This document shows positions 18,486-27,071 of a stretch of DNA of 32,065 nt, piece by piece. The stretch comes from an uncultured Cocleimonas sp. (lineage in GTDB: Bacteria; Pseudomonadota; Gammaproteobacteria; Thiotrichales; Thiotrichaceae). The translations under genes were made by a program, and so were the position numbers. The notes below the pieces were generated by a model. That model was not told the DNA's origin and did not search any database. It was given only the letters and a program-made list of their open reading frames with translations. The DNA lies in assembly GCA_937929875.1 (NCBI GenBank), contig CALFUP010000151.1, positions 1-32,065 of the forward strand, read 5' to 3'. The stretch's first letter is position 1, and each line of letters opens with the position of its first letter.

Positions 18486-19822
18486 TAAAGTTCGCGCCCC
18501 GCCTTAAATTCACCCCAACGCATCACTGCATTAGCTCCAATTGATGCAATAGGTTCAGGCGGTAAGTGGTTCGGTTGGCTTTGCGCTAAGGTTGATTTCA
18601 AATATTCTGAATCCTGCCCTGAGGCTTGCTCAGCCGCCAAAATACCCACTAACGTTCCTTGTACCGTACCTAAGCCATTTTGACAGCAGGCTGCAAATAA
18701 TCCGTCTTCCTGTTCACCAAATGCAGCTACGCTATTGCGACTTAGGCACAAAGCTCCGCCCCATTGATGTTCCATTGTTACTGCGTTTAATTGTGGAAAA
18801 CGGGCCTTAAATGATTGCTGGTGTTTTATGCCAAACTTATCGAGTTTAGATTTGTCAACTTTGAGACTGGGGTTATAAGTCATTTGATTACGGACAACAA
18901 TTCGGTTGCCTCCCATTCCCGAAATTCTTCTAACCGTCGTGCCCATCGCATCAGCAGGGGTGAATCCCCAATTGGCCTCGCCACCTAGACTTTTTATTTC
19001 AGATTCGCTCAGTTTTCGAGTCATTGAAGCATATAGATAAATGTGTACTAAACGGCGCTTGAAATAACCGAAACTTTCGATATGACCATTGACCGCAAGG
19101 ATAACTTTGGGTGTTGATATCGTTGCTTTTGCTGTTTTGATTTCCCATGCTGAGGTTTTCTTCTCAAATTCGATAACCGCAGAATTCTCATAAATTGTAA
19201 CTCCATCTTTAGCAAGTCCCGCAGCTAATTCACGCACAAACAAGGCGGGTTGAATCATTGCTGTTCCTGCGGTGAATAAACCCCCTTGGTAATAATCGCT
19301 GCCGCAAATCTCTCTCATTTGTTGTTGATCTAACAAGTCACAAGCTTCATGTAAACTCTTTAAATGTGTTGCGTAATCAAGATTATGCTTTACTCCTTTT
19401 GCCGTCGCTGCGGCATTAATTTTTCCACTTCTTACAAAGGCCTCTTTACTAAATTCATATTCTTTAGAAGCGCTCTCCGCAAAATTAATCGCATGACGAT
19501 TCATTTTTGTTTGTAGGACATCTGCATTTAACTCACCCACATAATCTTGCGCAGATAAATTATGAGGCAAATCGATCATAAAGCCTGAATTGCGACCCGC
19601 CGGGCCATGAGCGATTTGGCGAGCTTCTAAAATAACAATGGAGTCTTTTGGGTGCAATTGACGTAAACGTTTGGCGGCGGCTAAGCCCGCGAACCCAGCG
19701 CCAATAACGACCCAATCGGCCGTTCTATTTTCTTCTAAATGCGGATACTGTGGCGCTTCAGGCAGAATGGAATTCCAAGCTGCTGGGCCAGGGTCGTAGG
19801 GTTGTCGTTTGATTATGGTCAT
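18485..19822 (-). CDS. DAO-type FAD-dependent oxidoreductase (PuuB/amino-acid oxidase-like)
   Basis: ADWVVIGAGFAGLAAAKRLRQLHPKDSIVILEA Rossmann GxGxxG, GPAGRNSGFMIDL, C-terminal WGGALCLSRNSVAAFGE. Confidence 0.9.
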   Translation of the reverse strand: MTIIKRQPYDPGPAAWNSILPEAPQYPHLEENRTADWVVIGAGFAGLAAAKRLRQLHPKDSIVILEARQIAHGPAGRNSGFMIDLPHNLSAQDYVGELNADVLQTKMNRHAINFAESASKEYEFSKEAFVRSGKINAAATAKGVKHNLDYATHLKSLHEACDLLDQQQMREICGSDYYQGGLFTAGTAMIQPALFVRELAAGLAKDGVTIYENSAVIEFEKKTSAWEIKTAKATISTPKVILAVNGHIESFGYFKRRLVHIYLYASMTRKLSESEIKSLGGEANWGFTPADAMGTTVRRISGMGGNRIVVRNQMTYNPSLKVDKSKLDKFGIKHQQSFKARFPQLNAVTMEHQWGGALCLSRNSVAAFGEQEDGLFAACCQNGLGTVQGTLVGILAAEQASGQDSEYLKSTLAQSQPNHLPPEPIASIGANAVMRWGEFKAGREL

Positions 19823-19929
19823 GTTTAATTTACGGTCATTATGAATAGCGTTAGTTTTATTGCGCTTATTACTTGCTTTAAAATATTAGACTTGATCAGA
19901 GGCTCCTTGACATATAATTTAAAGATATT

Positions 19930-19958
19930 AATGACACCCCCCTACTTTTTGATAGTTT
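19930..19958 (-). repeat. G-tract dispersed repeat copy, arm 2 of 29-bp inverted pair
   Basis: Reverse complement is AAACTATCAAAAAGTAGGGGGGTGTCATT, identical to arm 1. Confidence 0.95.
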
Positions 19959-19973
19959 CCTCTATTTCTCTCT

Positions 19974-21539
19974 TTAGTGCTCAGTATTTAAGGCATCAAC
20001 TGCAGGAATATCACGCTCTCGGCGAGCGATATAATCTAGTAATTCTTCATTCACATCTTCTTTTAATTTTGGTTCTTCATAAGCGCCCAGCATCGCTTTA
20101 GCTTCTTTTAATGAACGTTCAGTGATTTCTTGGCTACCATCAGCGACCCATTGTTCTATCGCATCGTTATTAAATAATTTAGGCATAAAGAATGCATCTT
20201 GGAAGTTCGATAAGGTATGTGAGTGACCTAAGTAATGACCGCCAGGGCCGATATCTGAAACCGATGCTAATGCCTCATCAAAATCATCCCAGTTGATACC
20301 TTGCATCATGCGATATCCCATTTCACATTGTTCGGCATCGACGACAAATTTTGCCATTGAACAATGCATTCCAGCTTCATTCCAGCCCGCGGAATGCCAA
20401 ATATAGTTAGCACCCGAGAGCAGTACAGCCATCATGGTAGTCGCACTTTCATACCCCGCTTGAGCATCGAATGTCTTTGCGCCTCCTAGGGTATTCGACG
20501 TTCTCCAAGGCACTTTATAATGACGCGCCATTTGACCAATCATGAAATTCATCAAACTAATTTCAGGTGTGCCTGCCATCGGTGAACCCGATTTCATTGA
20601 AACTGTTGATAAATAATGCCCATAAATAGCAGGGCAACCTTTACGAATAACTTGAGTGTAAGCCAATGCAGACAATGCTTCTGCATTTAACTGCGCCACT
20701 GATGCTGCAGTTGATGCCGGTGTATTTGCACCACCCAAAACAAACGGTGAACACAATACTGGCTGATTGCGTTTACAAAAGGCTCGCATTGCTCCCAGCA
20801 TGGTTTCATCCCATACTAAAGGTGAATTACCGTTACAGTTTCCGGTGGTGACTGGATGCGTTTCCATGAATTCTTTACCGAATAGAATTTCGCACATATC
20901 CATGACATCTTCAGCATTTTTGCCTGATGTAGTCATACCCATAAACGTCTTATCTGAGTATTTCATCGAAGAATACGTAATGCGTAAATGACGATGCGCA
21001 ACTACATGATCCATAGGCTCAACAATATGATGCGCAGAGGAATGTATCGCAGGGCATATTTGACTGAGCTTGTGCATATTTGCCAAGTCATCTAAGGTCG
21101 GATAACGTCGTTTATCATCCAAGTCTCGAATGTATGGCGCACCTGTCATCGGTACAAATAGGGAATGATCACTACCAAAAGGCAGATTGTTATCTGGATT
21201 GCGTGCGTGATAGGTAAAAGTCTCAGGAATCGTCTTGATCAATTCACGAATCATGCCACGATCAAACTTAACTAGATCGCCTTCTACTTTTGCGCCCTCT
21301 GCCTTCCAATCAGCCAGTGCGATTTCATCACGAAATACAACACCGATATTTTCAAGAATATCCATTGATGCGGAATCAATTCGAAGTATTTGCTCCTCAT
21401 TCATCGGTTCAGTTAAGGGCAAATTACGTTTTAAGGCTGGCAACATCGTGGTGGTTCGATCTGCTCTTAATTTACGTCTTGCTCCACGGCCACCACGACG
21501 ACTTTTGAAATCTATTTCTTCAGACATTTTTTCTCTCAT
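19974..21539 (-). CDS. Trimethylamine methyltransferase (MttB) superfamily protein, no in-frame amber
   Basis: PLTEPMNEEQILRIDSASMDILENIGVVF, MTGAPYIRDLDDKRRYPTLDDLANMHKL, GSPMAGTPEISLMNFMIGQMARHY typical of COG5598-type proteins. Confidence 0.88.
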   Translation of the reverse strand: MREKMSEEIDFKSRRGGRGARRKLRADRTTTMLPALKRNLPLTEPMNEEQILRIDSASMDILENIGVVFRDEIALADWKAEGAKVEGDLVKFDRGMIRELIKTIPETFTYHARNPDNNLPFGSDHSLFVPMTGAPYIRDLDDKRRYPTLDDLANMHKLSQICPAIHSSAHHIVEPMDHVVAHRHLRITYSSMKYSDKTFMGMTTSGKNAEDVMDMCEILFGKEFMETHPVTTGNCNGNSPLVWDETMLGAMRAFCKRNQPVLCSPFVLGGANTPASTAASVAQLNAEALSALAYTQVIRKGCPAIYGHYLSTVSMKSGSPMAGTPEISLMNFMIGQMARHYKVPWRTSNTLGGAKTFDAQAGYESATTMMAVLLSGANYIWHSAGWNEAGMHCSMAKFVVDAEQCEMGYRMMQGINWDDFDEALASVSDIGPGGHYLGHSHTLSNFQDAFFMPKLFNNDAIEQWVADGSQEITERSLKEAKAMLGAYEEPKLKEDVNEELLDYIARRERDIPAVDALNTEH

Positions 21540-21597
21540 CCTCTGTAGCTTTACGCAGAATTTAGCTATAACTAGAACTTAGCTCTAAGCAGACCAT

Positions 21598-23097
21598 TTA
21601 ACCGACCTTATCGCCAGATTCAGGATCAGACAGGTCAATCCAAATGGTCTTCAATTCTGTATATTGGTCATGCGCATGAATACCATTGTCTCGACCACCG
21701 AAGCCTGACTCTTTATAACCACCAAAGGGTGTTGACATATCACCTTCGCCGTAACAATTCACTGATACCGTTCCCGCTTTGATCGAACGTGCGGCCCTAA
21801 TGGCTTTTTTGCCGTTGGCGCTGAAGACACTCGCTGCCAAACCATAATTAGTATCGTTTGCTAGCTCCATTGCTTCATCAAATGACTTAACGGTTAACAC
21901 CGATAACACTGGACCGAATATTTCTTCTGTGACTAATTTGTCGTCTTTTTTAACATCATCATAAATGGTTGGTTCAACATAATTTCCTGAAGCTTTTCCA
22001 CCAATCAATGCTTTGTTTTTCGTTTTTAAATAGGAAGTCACTTTTTTACAATGCTCCGTATCAATCAAAGCACCCAAATGATTCGCAGGATCAAGTGGAT
22101 CGCCTGTTTTCCAATCACGTGTTCGCGCCACAATCCGTTCCATTAATGGCTCTTTTACCGCTTCATGAACAATCAAACGCGACGCGGCAGAACAGTTTTC
22201 ACCCATATTCCAAAACGCAGCATTAACGATATGTTCTGCCACTAAATCTAAGTCTTCCGCATCATCTAAAACAACACAGGGGTTTTTACCACCGCATTCC
22301 AATACGATTTTCTTTAAATTGCTATCAGCGGCATAACGTAAGAAACGACGGCCCGTTTCAGTGGAACCTGTAAAGCTGATCATATCGACATCCATGTGCA
22401 GGCCTAATGGTTCGCCGACGCTGGGGCCATCACCTGGTAACACTTGGAACACACCTCTGGGAAAGCCAACTTCCATTGCTAGTTCGGCCACACGTAAAGC
22501 CGTTAATGAAGTTTGTTCTGCGGGTTTTACAATTACAGAGTTTCCAGCCGCCAAGGCAGGTCCAATTTTCCAAGCCAACATTAATAGTGGGAAATTCCAA
22601 GGTAAGACAGCACCAACCACACCGACAGGTTCGCGCACGATCATCGCGATTGCATCATCACCCGCAGGCGCTGTTTGATCGTAAATTTTATCCGCGGCTT
22701 CTGCGTGCCACTTTATGCATTCGATAGATTCTGGAATATCAATTTCTTCGCAATCTTTAATTGGTTTGCCGCTGTCTAAGCTTTCCATCACTGCTAATTC
22801 ACGGCGGTTTCGATGGATCAATTTACACAGTTTTATCAGCATTTCTTTGCGTTCTGCCGGGTGGAGTTTTGACCAGTGACCTTGATCAAATGCTTCGCGT
22901 GCTTTTTGCACGGCAAAATCTACATCTGATTTATCACAGCTACTAATGTCACAAATATTTTCACCTGTAGCAGGGTTAATCGTTGGCATTTTTGGGCCGT
23001 TGCCTGCTCTGAACTTGCCATCTATAAAGGCAGTTCTAGGGAAATTGATATCATCTGCGATAGCTTGATATTCTTCACGACTTAATAGATCACTCAT
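21598..23097 (-). CDS. Aldehyde dehydrogenase family protein (PuuC/betaine-aldehyde-type)
   Basis: VLPWNFPLLMLAWKIGPALAAGN, SFTGSTETGRRF, LECGGKNPCVVLDDADL-type region, FWNMGENCSAASRL catalytic Cys, EEIFGPVLSV. Confidence 0.95.
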   Translation of the reverse strand: MSDLLSREEYQAIADDINFPRTAFIDGKFRAGNGPKMPTINPATGENICDISSCDKSDVDFAVQKAREAFDQGHWSKLHPAERKEMLIKLCKLIHRNRRELAVMESLDSGKPIKDCEEIDIPESIECIKWHAEAADKIYDQTAPAGDDAIAMIVREPVGVVGAVLPWNFPLLMLAWKIGPALAAGNSVIVKPAEQTSLTALRVAELAMEVGFPRGVFQVLPGDGPSVGEPLGLHMDVDMISFTGSTETGRRFLRYAADSNLKKIVLECGGKNPCVVLDDAEDLDLVAEHIVNAAFWNMGENCSAASRLIVHEAVKEPLMERIVARTRDWKTGDPLDPANHLGALIDTEHCKKVTSYLKTKNKALIGGKASGNYVEPTIYDDVKKDDKLVTEEIFGPVLSVLTVKSFDEAMELANDTNYGLAASVFSANGKKAIRAARSIKAGTVSVNCYGEGDMSTPFGGYKESGFGGRDNGIHAHDQYTELKTIWIDLSDPESGDKVG

Positions 23098-24029
23098 GAC
23101 TGTTTTCCCTTTGTATTATTTTGATTGGTTTCACTAAGAATTAAATTAATCGTTGAATTCATGGTTTTAATCACTTCTGCCAATTCACGCTTGTCATCTT
23201 TATTTAGCGGTTGAAGCGGTTTACGTGGTGGCCCGCAATCAATGCCTCGAAGAGTTAGGCCATGCTTGATACATTGCACAAACTTTCCCCCTTGTTCTAA
23301 CACTCTCATTAAGGGCAGCATTGCCGACATAATTCTGCGGCCTTTACTAAAGTCTCCTTCAATCACACAGGTTTGATAAAGTGCAATATGAGCTTCGGGT
23401 GCAAAGTTAGACCCCGCACAAACCCAAGCTTTAGCGCCCCAAGCAAAATACTCAAGCGCTTGATCGTCCATACCGCAAGCTAATGAAATATGTGTGTAAT
23501 CACGCGCTAATAAATGCAAACGATCAATATCACCCGAGCTTTCTTTGATCGCGCAGAAATTTGGATTACGTCCGAGTCTATCTAACACCTCTTCATCCAT
23601 ATTCACGCTCATTCGACCTGGATAGTTATAGAGCATTACAGGTAAATTAGCGGCGCGTTCAATAGCTAGAGCATGTAAGGCAATCTCACGTGAAGTAGGG
23701 TAGGCGTAAGGGGGGGTAGCAATGAGTAAAGCATCTGCGCCAATACGTTTGGCTTCTTCGGCATATTGAACACTGTCTTCTGTGCGAATTGCGCCCGTTC
23801 CCATAATTACGGGAACACGACCATTAATGAGGTCTTTGCCGAGTTGCATCATTTCGATGCGTTCTTGATAGGTTTCGGCGTAATATTCGCCTGTCGTTCC
23901 AGCGATAATGATGCCATGAACACCCGCGTCGACCAACAATTCAACGGCTTCAGCAAAAGCCTCTTTGTTGATGGAAAAGTCATCATGAAAAGGCGTAACT
24001 ATCGGTGTATAAATTCCTTCAAATTTCAT
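23094..24029 (-). CDS. Dihydrodipicolinate synthase (DapA)-superfamily aldolase/deaminase
   Basis: GIYTPIVTPF, IIAGTTGEYYAET, LYNYPGRMSVNM, FCAIKESSGDIDRL Schiff-base Lys. Confidence 0.92.
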   Translation of the reverse strand: MKFEGIYTPIVTPFHDDFSINKEAFAEAVELLVDAGVHGIIIAGTTGEYYAETYQERIEMMQLGKDLINGRVPVIMGTGAIRTEDSVQYAEEAKRIGADALLIATPPYAYPTSREIALHALAIERAANLPVMLYNYPGRMSVNMDEEVLDRLGRNPNFCAIKESSGDIDRLHLLARDYTHISLACGMDDQALEYFAWGAKAWVCAGSNFAPEAHIALYQTCVIEGDFSKGRRIMSAMLPLMRVLEQGGKFVQCIKHGLTLRGIDCGPPRKPLQPLNKDDKRELAEVIKTMNSTINLILSETNQNNTKGKQS

Positions 24030-24742
24030 GTTTTACTCTTTTTAATTAAATTCGCTGTGTTATAACTTTCATTATCAATGGGGAAAGGGTCGGGCCGAAC
24101 AAACTGTTCCATGCGGTTTTGGGATAATTCCCAATGCTCTAAAGTCAGCTCAACAATATCGGCTGGGGATCTTTTTTCGATAGCTTCAATCATTAAGTCG
24201 TGATGATGTTTCGCTTTACCGATCACCATCTCTTCTTTCTCATTTTTAGCCTTAAAAAACATCTGACTCATACGCGTATGATCAATCAACAAACGTTCAA
24301 GACTAGGCGTAAGGTAATTATTACCCGCCATAACACCTAACTGCTCATGAAAAGCATGGTTATGCATCGACATGTTTTCCACATCACCTTGTTTACAGGC
24401 TTGCGAAAAAGAATGTTGTATCTTTTTGATCTGAGACAGTTGTGAAGCGCTAGCATTTTCAGCAGCCAAACGCGCGACGGTTGCATACACTAAAGGCGCC
24501 GTTTGAAAGAAGTCCCTCATGCTATTGATATCCATCGAGGAGACTTTAGTGCTGCGGTTATCCTCAAGCGACAAATATCCTTCCCCTGCTAAACGCTGGA
24601 AAATCTCACGTAATGGCGTGCGCGATAATTTATATTCTTCTGCTATTAGCGTTTCATCAAGCACCGACCCTGGTTCGATATCCAAGGTTAATATTCGATG
24701 CTTAAGCGTTTCGTAGCAGTAATTTTTTTTGTTTGGTTTCAT
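24026..24742 (-). CDS. GntR family transcriptional regulator (FCD-type)
   Basis: Winged-helix LRTPLREIFQRLAGEGYLSLEDNRSTKVSS-type segment; all-helical ligand-binding C-terminal domain with HNAFHEQL. Confidence 0.9.
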   Translation of the reverse strand: MKPNKKNYCYETLKHRILTLDIEPGSVLDETLIAEEYKLSRTPLREIFQRLAGEGYLSLEDNRSTKVSSMDINSMRDFFQTAPLVYATVARLAAENASASQLSQIKKIQHSFSQACKQGDVENMSMHNHAFHEQLGVMAGNNYLTPSLERLLIDHTRMSQMFFKAKNEKEEMVIGKAKHHHDLMIEAIEKRSPADIVELTLEHWELSQNRMEQFVRPDPFPIDNESYNTANLIKKSKT

Positions 24743-24810
24743 CTAATATCAATGACTCGGGCTATTAATTAAGCTGAGGTATTCGGCTTAGAAATCAAAA
24801 ATAACACAAG

Positions 24811-24831
24811 ATGTATACAAATTGAATACAT
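24811..24831. promoter_or_regulatory. Candidate GntR operator upstream of the catabolic operon
   Basis: ATGTATACAAATTGAATACAT: palindromic TGTATACA plus ATGTAT/ATACAT inverted arms, about 70 nt upstream of the GntR start. Confidence 0.5.
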
Positions 24832-24840
24832 TTAATAATA

Positions 24841-24863
24841 AAAGAGACACCCCCTTACTTTTT
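24841..24863 (-). repeat. Degenerate G-tract repeat copy
   Basis: Reverse complement AAAAAGTAAGGGGGTGTCTCTTT. Confidence 0.75.
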
Positions 24864-24974
24864 GCCCGTTTTTTTAAAGGATTCATTTCTATAGGTGGGG
24901 TGGATTTATCGAATTATGAAAGAGCTAGTAACTGAGATATAAATTATTAGAATATCCAGAATTCGTATCGTCTA

Positions 24975-25020
24975 CAGTAGCTAGAGCGCTACTGCCAACT
25001 GATATGCATAGCAGTTGGCA
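24975..25020. other. Two adjacent intergenic hairpins
   Basis: CAGTAGC-tagagc-GCTACTG immediately followed by (overlapping) TGCCAACTG-atatgcatag-CAGTTGGCA. Confidence 0.65.
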
Positions 25021-25086
25021 TGAATGATAATTATGAGGCGCTTAATTTAATTAAGTCTAATCAAAAGATGATAGACCTCAAGGTCA

Positions 25087-26022
25087 TTACTTGCGGTTCT
25101 TCTTCCAACGTTTTTTACGTTCAGCCTTTGTTGCATTTTTTGCTTCTTCTTTTTCGCGAGCTTCAGTTTCGGCTTCTATTACTTCTTGTTCAAAATCATC
25201 AGGATTTTCCAAAGTAATGTTGCCCAGTGTTCCTAATCTAAATTCATTGATTAGGATTTTACAGGCTTTGTCCAATTCGATTTGTCCGCCCGCTCGTAAA
25301 CAACCACGTTGACGACCAATGGTCTCGATGAATTCTATTTCACTTTCTGGAACGGCATCTAATTCATAACGAGCAACGATCATTTCTGGGTAATGTTTGA
25401 TCAGCGTTTCAGCTAAGTAGAATGCCGCATCATCACTATCGAAAGCGGTGTCTTTAATGGCGCCAGTAATCGCTAAGCGGTAGCCACTGTGTCCATTATT
25501 GATATTGCCCCATAAAAGACCGGGGGTATCGAATAGCACGACATCGTCAGAGATTTTGATACGTTGTTGTTGGCGAGTGACGGCTGCTTCGTTACCAGTT
25601 TTTGCGACTGTTTTGTCTTTTAGTATATTGATAATTGTAGATTTTCCAACATTGGGAATGCCCACAATCATGGCATGAATTTCTTTATCTCTAGCGCCTT
25701 CTAAGGAGATCATTTTGCGACAAAGCGCTGCTATTTGTTTGATTTTATCGGGTTGGTCTCGCGTGACGCATAAAGTTTTTACTCCAGAATCACGCTCATA
25801 ATACGCTTGCCATTTCTCCGTTAAAACAGGGTCAGCTAGGTCACTTTTATTGAAAATCTTAATCGCAGGCTTATCTTTGCGAATGGCTTTTAGCATTGGA
25901 TTTTCACTAGAGCCTGGAATACGAGAATCTAAAACCTCGATGAGTAAATCCATTTCAGGTAGTTTTTCACGTATTTCATTACTGGCCTTGTACATATGAC
26001 CAGGAAACCATTGAATTTTCAT
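25087..26022 (-). CDS. YlqF/RbgA-type ribosome biogenesis GTPase
   Basis: IQWFPGHMYKASNEIREKLPEMDLLIEVLDSRIPGSSENP; circularly permuted G motifs (FNKSDLAD ... GIPNVGKSTIIN ... DTPGLLW). Confidence 0.92.
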   Translation of the reverse strand: MKIQWFPGHMYKASNEIREKLPEMDLLIEVLDSRIPGSSENPMLKAIRKDKPAIKIFNKSDLADPVLTEKWQAYYERDSGVKTLCVTRDQPDKIKQIAALCRKMISLEGARDKEIHAMIVGIPNVGKSTIINILKDKTVAKTGNEAAVTRQQQRIKISDDVVLFDTPGLLWGNINNGHSGYRLAITGAIKDTAFDSDDAAFYLAETLIKHYPEMIVARYELDAVPESEIEFIETIGRQRGCLRAGGQIELDKACKILINEFRLGTLGNITLENPDDFEQEVIEAETEAREKEEAKNATKAERKKRWKKNRK

Positions 26023-26300
26023 TTTGTTACCGTTATTTTTCGAAGGTTTTATTTACATTAAATCTGTATGTAACACAGATTTAATTATGACTTTATGGAT
26101 AGGTATTTGCTAGTTCGTTACATCTTATTGGCATTTATCTAGGAAATTTAAGCCTACTTGTCTCAAGATCTAAATGAAGTAAATCATATTATCATGTTTG
26201 GACACTGCCATTTGTCTAGAGTTTTTTTAGTTTAATACTAAGTTATGCTATTTTGACAAATACCATTCTTATATAACTAATAATTTTAAGAGAAAGCACA

Positions 26301-27038
26301 ATGTTTAGCGCAGTAAAAGAAGCTCTGACTAAAGAGATTGATGTCAAAGAAATTTTAAATACAGAGATTGATGTTAAAAAATTTCTAGAAATGGAAATTG
26401 AATTAACTAAACTCAAAGAAGTGTTAGCGACAGAAATTCAACTCAAAGAATTTTTAGTGCAAGAGATTGATCTAGGAAAATTGCTCTCTGATAAATCTGA
26501 TATCGATTCAAATACGAGTTTTGGCAAAGCACAAAATGATAAAAAATCAAATGAAAATGATCATATTGTCCAAAAGCAAAGAAAAGATTTACCTGCTTAT
26601 GATTATGGTTTAATTCAATCGTTGATCGACGAACATAAAGAGATCCGCTTTATATTTAATCGTGTTATGTCTTACGCGGTAGAAAAAAAATATGAGGAAG
26701 CGACTACTCAATTAGACATATTTAATAAAGAGATTCGCGACCACTATAAAAAAGCCGATAGTGAGCTTTATGCGTATCTTAAAACTTATGTCCAAATTAA
26801 ATACCCTAAGCGTGAAAAAGCATTTACTCAATTAAGCTTTGAGATGAAAAACCTTTCGATTGAGATTTTCTATATTATCAGTCAAAGTCCAAATTTACCG
26901 CTTAGCGATAAAACATACGATGGTTTTATGAAGGAATTTATTGGTTTAGGCAAATTGCTCAATGAACGAATAAATCGTGAAAGTGATTTGTTATTTAAAA
27001 TGTATGAGCAAACAAATAAAGCTAAATCAATTAGTTAG
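26301..27038 (+). CDS. Hemerythrin-like helical protein with N-terminal repeats
   Basis: IQSLIDEHKEIRFIFNRVMSYA...IFNKEIRDHYKKADSELYAYL; N-terminus carries about five EIDVKEFL-type units. Confidence 0.65.
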   Translation: MFSAVKEALTKEIDVKEILNTEIDVKKFLEMEIELTKLKEVLATEIQLKEFLVQEIDLGKLLSDKSDIDSNTSFGKAQNDKKSNENDHIVQKQRKDLPAYDYGLIQSLIDEHKEIRFIFNRVMSYAVEKKYEEATTQLDIFNKEIRDHYKKADSELYAYLKTYVQIKYPKREKAFTQLSFEMKNLSIEIFYIISQSPNLPLSDKTYDGFMKEFIGLGKLLNERINRESDLLFKMYEQTNKAKSIS

Positions 27039-27071
27039 GTTTTATTTTGGCGTTATTTTGATAGTATCTAA

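Noticed and set aside
20666-20991. Antisense small ORFs opposite the MttB-family gene (and similar ORFs opposite other genes)
   Set aside because: Shadow ORFs of strong coding regions, without recognisable motifs.
19974-21539. Pyrrolysine-containing MttB
   Set aside because: The ORF has no in-frame TAG and the window holds no pyl genes.
23701-23725. Seven-G tract gcgtaagggggggtagc resembling the dispersed repeat
   Set aside because: Lacks the AGT/TGTCA flanks and encodes the expected ATPPYAYP segment of the DapA-like protein.
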